The notes below the pieces were generated by a model that was not told the DNA's origin, searched no databases, and was given only the letters and a program-made list of their open reading frames with translations. Positions 12,216-23,049 of a DNA stretch of 64,000 nt are shown here, piece by piece. The first letter of the stretch is position 1. Each line of letters starts with the position of its first letter. The stretch is from positions 36,448,827-36,512,826 of the forward strand of contig NC_088880.1 of the NCBI RefSeq assembly GCF_032884065.1, written 5' to 3'. Both the position numbers and the translations under genes were made by a program. The DNA is from Artemia franciscana (Eukaryota; Arthropoda; Branchiopoda; Anostraca; Artemiidae).

Positions 12216-13523
12216 TGCACATTAGGGGAGGGGGGGTGCATTACATCAAATACCTAACCTAACCACCTCTATATATAAATATTAATTTAAATGTAATTGC
12301 ATCATAGTTTGTTTCACAAAAGAACCTAACTTTATTTATTGAGTGTGTTCTGAATAACACACAAGTACCTAACAACCATATTGATGCATAGCTTAGATTT
12401 TTTGTTATGCATTGATGTATACAATTCTTCTCAATTCCTATTTTGATAGCAATACATGAGGGTTTGAGTTTCACATTATTTTGCATAATTGCATAGCCTA
12501 CTAGTTTTGACCCTATTTTCTAATGTAGCAAGAAGTTAGGCCTACTTAAAAAAGAAAAAAATTATATGCTGACCAATGGTCAGCATTGCACAGCAAGTGA
12601 TATCCTGATTCAATGTCTGTAGCTAGGAGTGTTACAAAACATTGATTCTTCATTTGAATTCATTTGAGTGCAAAAAACATTTGATTCTTCTTAAGTTTTT
12701 CCTCTAAATTTCTCCAGGTAGGCTAATCATTATAGCTAGGTGTAGTGTGGCTAAGCTTACAGAGTCACCCCATTTACCCTTATCCCAACCAAAATAACAG
12801 CAACACCAGTCCTTAAACTCCTAAGCTTAGGTTTTCAAGCCTGGAGTAGCCTACAAGAAACTTTGCAAGGAGGGCTCAAATGTATCTATAAATTAATATT
12901 AAAAAGTTGTTACAGGCTACCAATAAACTGCAAAGTTTTTTGAAGCACTTCAATGAATTACAGGATTCAATCTAGCCAAGGCTAGCTCAAGTAATTATCA
13001 TTGAATGTTTTAAATCAGCTTCCAGAGTAACACAGTGTTTCTTTCTGTCAAGTGGGATTGAACTAAGCTTTTTTTGAACTATATACATTTTTTTCTGGAC
13101 AATTAGACCTATTGCTCACTCTAGGCTATGCCACCTCTACAAAACAATTTACCACTGACTTTGGATAGGCTAGCAACTGTCCAAGGATTACAGGAATTTA
13201 ATTAGAAGCTTCTTAAAGCAAGACCTGAAGACTTCACCCCAACAAACTATTCAACCAAGCTTCTCTAGATATGCCCAGATCACATTAATGCTTGAACTTT
13301 ACCAATGAATTTTTTTGTAAAATCATTTTAAGGTCAAAATAAGACTGTTTACCATCACTGGTTCTTCGAACAATTGCAGTTCCATTCTCTTCCCTGCATA
13401 AACGCTCACGGTCTTCAAACTTTTGTGTTAGCCACTACAAAAGTTTTATATTCTGGTGATGATAATGATGTTAAGTTACTTAACTAAAGATGCTCGTTAA
13501 CTTTCTTTAGTAAAAGTTACTGA
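12216..13523. other. Non-coding stretch with SINE fragment
   Basis: It begins with a G-rich ATTAGGGGAGGGG tip typical of the short transposons in this window. A perfect 9-bp-stem hairpin (TGCTGACCA and its complement) lies near 12568-12586. A piece at 12708-12800 matches the body of the tRNA-derived SINE described at 23209-23532. Otherwise I see nothing. Confidence 0.6.
12708..12800 (-). repeat. Diverged fragment of tRNA-derived SINE
   Basis: TTTCTCCAGGTA, then GGCTAAGCTTACAGAGTCAC, then a TTATCCCAACC block follow the same order and spacing as 23369-23440 inside the SINE at 23209-23532 (TTTCTCCAGGTACTC, then GGCTAAGCTTACAGAGTCAC, then CTGTCCCAAAC). The tRNA-like head is not clear here. It shows that the SINE family is dispersed in this genome. 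Confidence 0.7.
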
Positions 13524-13611
13524 AAAAGTTACTTTGAAGTAACTTTTCTGTCGTTCCAGCTGCTAAATAGCATCAGCTGGAACGGAAAAAGTTACTTTTA
13601 GTAACTTTTCC
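13524..13611. repeat. Long hairpin of AGTTAC-rich DNA
   Basis: CGTTCCAGCTG (13552-13562) pairs with CAGCTGGAACG (13574-13584) around an 11-base loop. The flanks AAAGTTACTTTGAAGTAACT and AAAGTTACTTTTAGTAACTT extend the stem imperfectly and are themselves short palindromes. The GCAGCTGGAAC block recurs just downstream near 13635-13645. It is probably the tip of a foldback element. Confidence 0.75.
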
Positions 13612-14149
13612 GTAACTTATAGTTACTTTTTGTCGCAGCTGGAACACGCTCTTGGACAAAATGTAGGAAAATTGTACGTTTCTATTTGGTCTTCATCACT
13701 CTTCATGTCATTGAAGTTTTTCCATCGGCTTTCTCAGTGATAATTTTCAGGTAGAATAAATCAATTTTTTAAGACCTGTACCAGCCTAGGCCTTATTTAG
13801 CTCCAAAGTGGCAAATATAGGCTATTTGGAGAAAAGTGGTAAAATTAGGATAATTTGTTGTCATAAAAATTGAGGATTTCTAAAGCTAAATGTTCCAAAA
13901 TAACAGATTCTAGACTTTTCTCTGTTTTGGAAAGTAGGCCAGTTAAGCTAGGGCTTACTTTACATAAAACTTACAAATCAGTGTAGCCTAGCTGTTGAAT
14001 AGGAAACACTGTAAAATTCTGACTTTCCTTTTAATCTTAAAATGGGCCACATACTTACTGCACTCATAAAATTACTCTACCCCCCCCCTCTAATGCACCA
14101 AATTTAGTTTAAATTCTGTAGTCTATTTCTCATGCATTCTGTGTTTCTT

Positions 14150-14757
14150 AGTTTGGTAAAATTCTAGTTTAGTGACTTCTGGCTATCTTGAAAAGGGGTT
14201 AGGTTACACAAAATGAAACTTTCAGGGATGTGTCTACAGGCTAAAGTACATCCCAGGAAGCTATCTTAAAGTACCCACATCCACTCCCTCTAGAGGGCTC
14301 TGAAATTTGTCTACATGACTGGTCTATACCTATTGAAATTTTGAAAAAACAATATTTTACCTTAATTTTCTGTTACCAGTTGCATTTTCTCTACCTTTAG
14401 TTCTCAAAATGCAATTCCTGTTATTTGAGTAGAATTCTGAGCCATATCAATGTTTTTTCTTCTTCAAAATTTAGGAAATGTATTTGCATATCTGTACAAT
14501 GTTATAAATTGGGATTGAGCAAATTTGTAAAGCTGAAAACAATTTTGTTGGTTTCACTTCTATAACGCAAATATATTTAAAGGTCATCAAAGGTCAGGAC
14601 CCTCTAGAGGGAGAGGGATTAGAGGTAGGTACTTCAAAATACCTTCCAAGGACATACTTTAGCCTTTAGACCCATCCCTGAAAGTTTTATTTTCCTAACC
14701 TAACCCCTTTCCAAGATAGTCAAAAGTCACTAAACTAGAATTTTACCCTTAGTTTTG
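14150..14757. repeat. Foldback element with about 160-bp inverted arms
   Basis: Left arm about 14150-14310 reads TAAAATTCTAGTTTAGTGAC, then AAAAGGGGTTAGGTTA, GAAACTTTCAGGGATG and CTCCCTCTAGAGGG. The right arm, about 14580-14757, carries the reverse complement of the same blocks in reverse order. The arms are diverged by substitutions and small indels, so this is an older copy than the foldback at 23894. The about 270-bp centre has no reading frame. Partial copies lie near 6490-6560. Confidence 0.85.
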
Positions 14758-14799
14758 TTAATGGTTTATTCAATTTACAGGCATTACATTAAAGCAAAA

Positions 14800-15552
14800 G
14801 AGTAGCATATGGCAAAATGCATACTTACTAGGGTAGGCTACTATTATCTTACTACAGCACCAAGCTGTCATAGACCAATACAGCTATACATGCTCCCCCT
14901 TCATCACAGTCTAGCCTATTCAAAGCTATATACACCATCCCAAGGAGTTTCCATTTTCCTTAAGCTTTTCCTTGCAACATCCTCCCAACCCATTTGGGGA
15001 CAATCTTCTTTTTGTTTAACCCTAGATGGTTGACTGGCAAGGACAATCTTTGGTAGTCTGTCATCCTTTATCTGAAGAAGGTGTCCTAGCCATCTTATCC
15101 TTTCTTGCATATAACCCTGGAAAGCAGGACTAAACTATTTTTTTTGTATTGCTTATTGCTTAAGATTTGGTAAGTCAGAAGGATACCGAAAAACAATCCA
15201 TTGCCTTTGCCTTTCCTATCCTCCTTGAGACAAAGTCCATAAAATAAATCTATATAAAGAGGGATCCTGTTTAATTCCTGATTATAAGAACACAATCCTG
15301 TTTAATTCCTTATTTAATTCAAAACCAGATGGTAACCTCATTTCTTATCAACCACAGCAGTGTTCTTTTCATACACAACACTAATCACTTTAATATATTT
15401 ATATCACATAACATACAAGGTATGCCATTCCACCTTTGCTAAAATTCTTGTATCAGCTGAACCAAATGCTTGCTCATAATTGGTAAAACTGAGGACTAAA
15501 GGCATTTGATACACAGGCAATTCTCATTTATTAATCTATGAGTGAAAATCTG
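14800..15552 (-). pseudogene. RTE-like LINE copy 1, left part (interrupted)
   Basis: Minus-strand text reads ERIRWLGHLLQIKDDRLPKI and GWEDVARKSLRKMETPWDGV, the carboxy-terminal wording of a LINE endonuclease-reverse transcriptase family present several times here. It parallels the second copy at 20406-21760 block by block, with deletions in between. Homology stops at the CR1-like insertion (15553) and resumes at 19600-19730. Upstream reverse-transcriptase motifs are shortened, with several frame breaks. Clade assignment to RTE is from memory of similar proteins and is not firm. Confidence 0.75.
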
Positions 15553-15603
15553 AAAATCTTTATTTTTCAAAAAAGCACTGTAGTAGTCTGGCTGGATACA
15601 GAA

Positions 15604-16495
15604 ATGAGCAGCAAACATCAGAGACAATCACCAAGAAAAGATCTAGATTGCTGCAAAGCATGTGATATTGGGCTAAAGGATGATAGTTGTGCCCTTTCAG
15701 GCGATATGTGTGATGCATGGTTGTGCATTGAATGCATTGAAATGAGCAAGTCAGAGTATGATTTGTTTAACAAGATGACCCGTCGTCTTGGGTCACTCTG
15801 GCATTGTCCTATTTACAAGCAAAAAGGCTCTGGAACTCAAGGAATAACACCCAGTGAGATCAAAGACATAATAAAGAGTGAAATTAGGTGTTCATTTTCA
15901 ACAATCAAGCTTCAAGATAAATTTGAAAAAACTACTGAAACCAATAAGTGATCAATTAACACAGATAGAAAAAGAGGTATCTGCCAAATGTACTGTTGAG
16001 GATGTAAAGAAGCACGCCACTACATTGCTCAAAGTTGAATTTGATAACCTTAGTGAAAAATTGAAAAATGAAATAAAAAGCAAAGAAACAGCCAATGATA
16101 TTGTAGAAGATTTAGTCATGAAACAAAAAAATTTAGTTGTATTTGGACTTCAAGAGGATTCAAACTGTACTACTAAGAAAAGTCAAAATGATGTTGATTT
16201 AAAGCTCCTGAATCAAGTAATTTTGCAGAATTGCCCTGTCAAATGTTCATTTACAGTTCTTTTGGGAAGACTAAATAATGGAAAATGCCGTCCAATCAAA
16301 CTGTTTTTCCGTAGCCCCATAGAACGTGATGCTGCTTCTTTCTTCTTGAGTGGTAACCTGAACACCATAAAATCCTCATACCCGACTTTTAACTTTTCTC
16401 ATGATTGCACAAAACTGGAACTTGCTCAAAAGAAAAGGTATAATGCTCTGAAAGAGGAACTTAACCAAAAAGTGACAGCAGGAGAATCAGGTTGA
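15604..16495 (+). pseudogene. CR1-like LINE ORF1 (PHD-like finger and coiled coil), frameshifted
   Basis: The first protein of the element, expected to bind element RNA. The methionine at 15604 (MSSKHQRQSPRK) is the best start, because the ATG at 15538 lies in flanking DNA outside the target duplication. Part one has a PHD/RING-like cysteine set: CCKACDIG, CALSGDMCDAWLCIECIE and LWHCPIYK. One frameshift between about 15880 and 15950 moves the reading to the next frame. That frame gives a coiled-coil-prone stretch (QIEKEVSAKCTVEDVKKH to LKNEIKSK) and then NLVVFGLQED, similar to the RNA-recognition-like fold of LINE ORF1 proteins. The reading ends at 16495, 56 bases before the first ORF2 methionine. 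Confidence 0.82.
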
Positions 16496-16550
16496 AAAAT
16501 TAAAGATGGAAAAGGTGGTCTAGAACTTGTAAAGATAAGCTCTTTTCAAG

Positions 16551-19435
16551 GTGAAAATAGCTTGCAAATCCCTAGGGAAGCAGTTATGGAACAATAATTT
16601 CCTTGTGCTCTTCACCAACACAGATACTTTATCAAATAAAGTTGAAGAACTACAGTCATTGATGTCAGTGCATAAGCCTCATGTTGTTGTTATTACTGAA
16701 TCTTTGCCTAAGAATTGTGCACATCCAGAAGCATATTTTCAACAGGTTGAAGGTTATACTTTATTAGTGAATACTAACTATAAACATGGAATTTTTGTTT
16801 ATGTTCATTTGTTGCTTAAGTACACAGAAGTAAATGATCCTTTAGCACTGAGTATTAGTAAATGTTTGGTGGTTGATTTAAAATTTCCTAGGTCTACAAA
16901 TAGTATTAGAATTGCTGCAGTGTATAGAAGTCCTAGTGTTAATGAGCTATCTCCAAATAATAATGCAAATTTATTACAGTATCTTCACAATGTTTCAACA
17001 GTTAGTTCAAGGGTATTAGTGGTGGGTGATTTTAACCTTCCCTCCATTGATTAGAAAAATCAAATAACCTTGCTTTCTAATCAGTCATTTGAGCATCATT
17101 TCCTTCAAAAATTGCAGTACATGTACCTATGCCAACACGTTCAGGAGCCTACACGATTTTGGGATGATTCGAATCCTTCTGTCCTTGACTTGGTAATAAC
17201 AAAATCTCCTGATGATGTTAGGAGTATTGAAATTCTACCTCCATTAGGAAAAAGTGATCACACTGTTCTTAAACTGTCATTAAAATCTTCAGGTGATGAT
17301 CCTACTCCTCAAAAACAGACTCTTAAATATAATTACACTAAAGGCGATTATGAGTCTTTCCAAAATTTCATTTTATCACTATGTATCACCAAACAGTTGA
17401 GGGAAAATAAATACAATGTTAATGAAGTATTTGAGCTGATTCATGAGGCTTTGGTAGTGGGTCAAAACAAATTTATTCCAATTATAGCTTATAGGAAATA
17501 GGCAAACTCTTCCTTGAGAAATTCTACAAGCTATTAGTGAAAAAAATTATTGGTGGTGTGAGTATATTAAAATAAGAAGTACTGAGTCATGGATAAGATA
17601 TAAAAGAGCAAGAAATAGAGCAACTAGGCTTCTTCGGTCAAATTGTGAGGCACTTGAATCTTCTGTCATTGCATCAGCTCAAAGTTGCCCAAAAAGGCTT
17701 TGGAAATATCTAAGAAAAAACCAGACATCACAGTCCCCATCCTCAACTTCATTCACTGACCCTGAAACACAGACAAATATAGACAATGATAATGAAAAAG
17801 CTGAACATTTTAATAAACTTTTTTCATCTGTTTTTACACGACCTCACAATGAAACTCCTATTGATCCTAATTTTTCTACCAATTTCACAATAGATTTTGA
17901 TGATTCTGACTTTGATTATCAACAAGTTTTTAGGTCTTGAAGCATCTTGACACAAATAAATCACCAGATATTCATGAATTTTCAAACCATATGATCCGAG
18001 AGCTTGCAACAGTACTCACCGAACCACTGACACATTTGTATAATCTGTGTCTGGCGTCTGGTACTTGCCCTTTGGCATGGAAAAAAGCAATAATTAAACC
18101 CCTGTATAAAAATGGCACAAAAACGCAATTTAAAAACTATAGACCAATATCAAACACTTCAATTTTTTCCAGTTATGGAAAAACTAATTGTCAAGAGAAT
18201 ACAAAATTATTTCGAATCGAATCTTCTTTGGCATCCATCTCAACACGGATTCCATACAAAACGTTCATGTAATACACAGCTTTTGGAAGTAATTACTGAC
18301 TTCCATAGGATGGCAGATGAAGGTCTCAGGTTTGATTGCATCTATATAGATTTTTCTAAGGCATTTGATAAAATTTCCATTCCACTTTTACTTCAAAAGT
18401 GTGAGGTATATCACCTTGGTGCCAGAACGTTGAATTGGATTGGTGAGTATCTAGCAGGCAGGATGCAGAAAGTGATTGTAGGTGATGCTTTGTCCTCTGC
18501 TGAGATAGTTTTAAGTGGCGTTCCACAAGGTAGTTGCCTTAGTCCAGTACTTTTCTGCCTTTTCATCAATGACTTGCCTCTTGTTGTCCACCATTCCACA
18601 ATTAAAATGTTCGCAGATGATGTAAAGCTCTACCGCTCCTTGACAAATTCAGATGAAGCTTCGTTGCTTCAAAAAGACTTGGATGCAGTGCACAATTGGT
18701 GTAATGCTAACTCCATGTTTGTCAACGAAAATAAGTGTAGGGTTGTCCATTACTTCGGCAAAGTAGAACAAAGTTACCAAATACCATCTTGCTGGACATT
18801 CAATCTTACCTGTTGAAAATGTCTGTGACCTTGGTGTTCATTTTGATTCTAGTCTTAGGTTTGACAAGCATGTCTCTGAAGTAACTCGTAAGGCAAACTA
18901 TCAGCTATTATGTCTTAGACGGAATTTCCGTAAGTTTAATCTCCATTCATTCATTGCCATTTATAAATCAACAGTTCAACCTATACTCGAATACAATTCG
19001 TCAGTATGGTATCCATTGAATAAAAATGACAGAGCAAGGGTTGAAAAAATACAGCAAAGAGCAACTAAGCTTGTACCTTATTTGAAACATTTGTGGTATG
19101 AAAATAGACTGCACAGGCTAGGATTGTCAAGCCTTCAATTCCAAAGGGATAGGGCAGACATTATTAACACATTCCGTATAATCAAAGGCATTGATAATAT
19201 AAGTACATCACAGTTCTTCACATTTAATGACACTAATAGGACCTGTTATCACCCACATAAATTGTACCCCTCACTTTCAAAAAGGAAAATAGGCCAACAT
19301 TCATTTTACAGCAGTGTGTGGAAGCCATGGAATGACCTTCCACCGAAAACATTTCTAACAGACGACATAAATAAATTCAAAACAAGACTAGCAGAAACAA
19401 ATTTTCAAAGTAAATCATTTTTAAATAATTTATAG
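16551..19435 (+). pseudogene. CR1-like LINE ORF2 (endonuclease-reverse transcriptase), disabled
   Basis: The apurinic-type endonuclease comes first: VVVITESLP near 16684, RIAAVYRSP near 16908, VVGDFNLPSID near 17020 and KSDHTVLKLSL near 17251. The reverse transcriptase follows: YRPISNTS near 18140, CIYIDFSKAFDK near 18338, SGVPQGSCLSPVLFCLFIND near 18512 and FADDVKLYR near 18609. The CR1-type tail is RVEKIQQRATKLVP near 19036 and HSFYSSVWKPWNDLPP near 19298. Lesions are an in-frame TAG at 17052-17054 and frame changes near 17500, 17935, 18160 and 18790. All main catalytic residues are still legible, which points to recent loss of function. Confidence 0.93.
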
Positions 19436-19599
19436 TATTATTTGTCAGTGTTTGTTGTAGTCGTTATTTTCATCAATTTATATGTGTGTACTATGTTGTC
19501 AGTTGTATTATGTATTATGTTGTCATAACTTCTATTTATTATATTTATTGCGACAAGCTTGAAAGCTTACCGTATTTGATATTAATAAATAAAATAAAA

Positions 19600-19730
19600 A
19601 AAATCTGGCTAATACATCCACACCCTTCTTAAAACCACACTGTTCTCCATTCAAAACTTTATTTACAGCATGTCTAAGTCTAAAATTTATCATCATTACT
19701 TACTAATTTGCTTTCTACAGAGACCCATGC
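19600..19730 (-). pseudogene. RTE-like LINE copy 1, right part
   Basis: After the CR1-like element the text resumes with CTAATACATCCACACCCTTC, TTTATTTACAGCATGTCTAA and TTTGCTTTCTACAGAGACC. These match blocks of RTE-like copy 2 at 21564-21700 (CAACACATCCTCCACC, TTTGTCTACAGCATCTCTCA, TTTGCCACTTGCAGAGACC). The left part ends at 15552 at the corresponding point. Homology fades near 19730. The 19731-20042 stretch has a few LINE-tail-like words (LPRGVMLKSFSVDSFKR in broken frame) but nothing firm. Confidence 0.8.
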
Positions 19731-20042
19731 TCTTTCTAGTTCACCTTGTCCCTCTGTAAGTAATAGAAACAGCTCTAAAGTTACTGACAAAGACAGATTT
19801 CCAACTGACAAGACAGACATAATGGCACACAGCTTGTTCCAATTGTCTTTTGGTTTGTATGTCAGGAACAAAGTGTTTGAGAACCAGCTTTATTCAATGT
19901 TTTACTTTGATTTTGAATGATCTTCCCAGGGGTGTTATGCTTAAAAGTTTCTCTGTTGACTCTTTTAAAAGAAGTTCAACAGTGATCTAAAACCTTGATA
20001 TAAGGCTTGCAACAAGAGCCTAGAATTAGAGCTGTTGAGAAG

Positions 20043-20405
20043 GAAACATGTTAAGAAAACATTTCTTACTTTGCAATATGCAGAATAATTGTAGTTCACA
20101 CATTTTGACTAGAATTTTACTATACTTTCTGCCCTCCTAATGTGCAAAAATATAGCCCAAATTATATGTTTTTCCTATGTTTTTCAATGCATCACTTTTG
20201 TTCCAACCCTTGTACCTTAAATTGAATTGCCAATGATGAAAGTCAAGAAATGGAGAGAAAAACACAGAAAATATAGTTATAGTGTGTGCTATGTATCTGC
20301 ACTTTAGGGAGGGGGTGACTATATTGGAACAGCAGTCAAAATGTTTTAAGTACAATTATTCTGCATATTGTAAAGAAAGATTGTTTTGTTAACATGTTTT
20401 CTTCT
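20043..20405. repeat. Foldback element with about 110-bp inverted arms and C/G tips
   Basis: The left arm starts ACATGTTAAGAAAACAT and passes through CAATATGCAGAATAATTGTA, CACATTTTGACT and CCCTCCTAATGTGCAAA. The right arm, about 20295-20405, carries the complements in reverse: TGCACTTTAGGGAGGGGG, GTCAAAATGTTTTAAGTACA, ATTATTCTGCATATTGTAAA and AACATGTTTTC. The centre (AGCCCAAATTATATGTTTTT) recurs near 4346. The right edge abuts the 3' end of RTE-like copy 2. Confidence 0.83.
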
Positions 20406-21760
20406 TACTACTAATAACTCAACGCAGTACCAAGCTCCCTGAAGCCAACACAGCTATGTAAACTCCTCCTCCAACCCAATCTATTCAAGGCCTCCCTCTT
20501 TACACCCTCCCAGGAAGTTCCCATTTCCTTTAAATCTTTATTTATGACATCCTCCCAACCCAGACAAAGATGACCCACTTCCTGTGTAGCCCCAGACAGT
20601 TGGCCAAAAAGGATAATTTGTCATCCTCCATCTGAAGAATGTGGCCTAGAAACCTCAACCTTTCTTTCATTATAGCCCTAGAAAGCAGGATTGAACTATA
20701 TTTTTTGTACAACCTACTGTTTGAAATATGATCAGTCAGCAGGGTACTCAGAACAATCTGTACACAATTTCTCTGGAAAACATCCAGTAAATTTTTGTCT
20801 GCTTTTAAGAGCACACATGCTTCAGAGCCATATTTGACCACTGTCATCACTGTAGCTTCCAATATTCTAATCATGGTTTGCAGACTTATCTTCTTATTCT
20901 TCCAAACTTTTTTTTAACTGTGAAAAACACCCTGATTCTTAGCCATTCTACTTTTAACATCTTTGCTGCTCCCACCATCCTTACTAATAATACTACCAAA
21001 GTAAACAATGCTGCCCACCTGATCAATCTCTTTGTTACCCAACATCACTTTTTTATCTTCACTTATTCCTAGGCTTAGCGACTTAGTCTTCTTAACATTA
21101 ATTTTCAAACCTATTCTAGCACCCTGAACTCACATAACCTCTAAAAATTCATTCATTTTGCTCAAACTTTTATCTAATATGCTTAAATTGTCAGCATTAT
21201 CTTAGTCCAGGAGAGTTTTTCCTTCTCATTTGATTCCATGGTCTCCAATTGCCTTTCCTGTGCTCCTTAAGACAAAATCCATCAAAATGATCCATATAAA
21301 GGGGGATAGAAAACAAACTTGCTTAACTCCTGATTTAATACAAAACCAGTGGCTAACCTCATTTCCCACCATACCCACAGCACTATTATTCTTGTACATA
21401 GCATAAGTTACTTCAATGTATTTGTTTGGTATACCATATAAGGATAAGACCTTTGCTAATGCTCTTCTATCAAAAGAATCAAATGCTTGCTCATAATCTA
21501 TAAAACTGAGAACCAAAGGTGTTTGACAACAAAGGGACTTCTCAATTATTAACCAAAGAGTGAATTTTGGTCAACACATCCTCCACCTTTTCTAAAACTA
21601 TGCTGTTCTTCCCTTAAAACTTTGTCTACAGCATCTCTCAGTCTAAAAAGTATCATATTACTAAGTAATTTGCCACTTGCAGAGACCAGACTAATGCCTT
21701 GATAATTACAACACTCACTCTTGTCACCTTTTTTATACAGTGGCTTAATTCATTCACAGG
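20406..21760 (-). pseudogene. RTE-like LINE copy 2, reverse transcriptase and tail
   Basis: Read from high to low coordinates: GISLVSASGKLLSN, FRLRDAVDKVLREEQ, LSFIDYEQAFDSFDRRALAK (palm motif A), SGVKQVCFLSPFIWIILMDF (motif B), then INVKKTKSLSLGISEDKKV, VGSIVYFGSIISKDGG, IRILEATVMTVVKYGSEA and KERLRFLGHILQMEDDKLSF. The YADD region is damaged near 21190-21230, and several frameshifts and stops separate the blocks. No endonuclease is attached, so the copy is 5' truncated, as usual for LINEs. It is the best-preserved reverse transcriptase of this family in the window. Confidence 0.88.
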
Positions 21761-23049
21761 TGTACAGTTATAAGCAGTAACTGAAAGATCTTGTAATAAT
21801 GATTGATAATGAGCCAAAATTTCAGAGCCATACTAGCTTGATTATTCACCAAGATTCCTCTTGTAATGGGAGCATGATCATTGGCAGATCCTGGGGGCTG
21901 AGGGACTCCCACCCCCTCCAAAAATTTTTCTGGCACCCTCTAATATTGTAATTTTTCTTTTTTATACTATTTTTTAGAATAAATTTGTCAATTTCGTCAA
22001 TTATTGGTATATTTGTCACATTCCCCCCCCCCACACACACAAGATTTTGCTCATTGGCACCCTTGTTAATTTGGGTCTCCCCATAATTTTGCTCTAGATC
22101 TGCTCCTGACCAGTATAATAACAAAGGAGAAGCACCATTACATTCCCCAAACTATTCCCTTTCCAAATATAATGGTTGTTGCTGTGATATACCTTAACCA
22201 CTTACCTCCCTTTTAGGGCCAGATTTTGTCTATATACAAAACTTGCAAAGAAAACTATATTAAGATATTCTTACTATATAAAAGACACAAAGTTTCTGTT
22301 AATCAGGTTTTATGGTTTCTCCTGCTGTAATTGACTTTTTTCAGTTGTTTTAAGCTAATTAATCTATCATATAAACAATGACCACCCCAGTATCAATGCT
22401 TTCAAAAAGTCAGTGGATCAAGATTGGTTTACAAAACCATGGCAAGCCTTTGCGGGATGCTCCATATGCTCTTGCTCATCTCATTACTAACCTAAGGTCT
22501 TCAGGTAAATACTGGCCACCTAATTTAGTACCCATCTCGGGTATGGGGCCTTCAAGCGCACACTACAGAATATCTCTGTAGTGACATCAAAACTGCTCAT
22601 GTGCTGCAAAAAAATCATACTCAGTGCAAATTATGTGTTTTGAATTTGCTATTGAGTTTCTAAAAATTCCTTCTCTCTGTGAAGGCAGATGCAAACTTTT
22701 CCTCAAGTTTGCACACTCACAAGTCAGAAGCATCATCTGTTTCTGCCACCTCCTTGTACAAACTATCTGCATACCTGAAGTAAGAATAAAATTGAACTGT
22801 TAAGATGCTGCACTAAATGTTTTATGAACTCTTTTGTTACTTGTTTTTCTAGTGCCTTTAATCCTTTGTAATTTCTTGACCTGATGTTGTAAAAATAGCA
22901 TAATTGAATTGCAGCTTAGGCCAAAATTATATAAATTGTTTTTATTTAATGAATCTTGAATCTTTTAATAGATATAAGCTCTGTTTGCTCCAATGAAAAA
23001 ATTGTAGTGTGGTGCAATTGTGGTGATAGCAGCCATGTGTTTGAAAAAA
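21761..23049. other. Non-coding stretch with short repeats
   Basis: A piece near 21890-22110 has a C run, CACACACA, and repeated GGCACCCT words, resembling the G/C-tipped short transposons elsewhere. Short frames at 22378-22581 (plus) and 22587-22772 (minus) show no domain. Nothing else is recognised. Confidence 0.5.

Larger units (their letters stand above)
15553..19599 (+). mobile_element. CR1-like non-LTR retrotransposon, nearly complete, defective
   Basis: About 4.05 kb with a short leader, ORF1 (zinc-finger plus coiled-coil and RNA-binding-like part), ORF2 (endonuclease plus reverse transcriptase) and an A-rich AATAAATAAAATAAAA tail. It is flanked by the direct repeat AAAATCTG (15545-15552 and 19600-19607), a target-site duplication. 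Outside it, the same RTE-like sequence continues on both sides, so the element landed inside RTE-like copy 1 in opposite orientation. The damage is limited to one in-frame TAG and about five frameshifts, so the insertion is fairly young compared with its surroundings. Confidence 0.93.

Noticed and set aside
15538-15603. ATG at 15538 as the start of the CR1-like ORF1
   Set aside because: It lies upstream of the AAAATCTG target duplication, in the flanking RTE-like sequence. The methionine at 15604 is inside the element.
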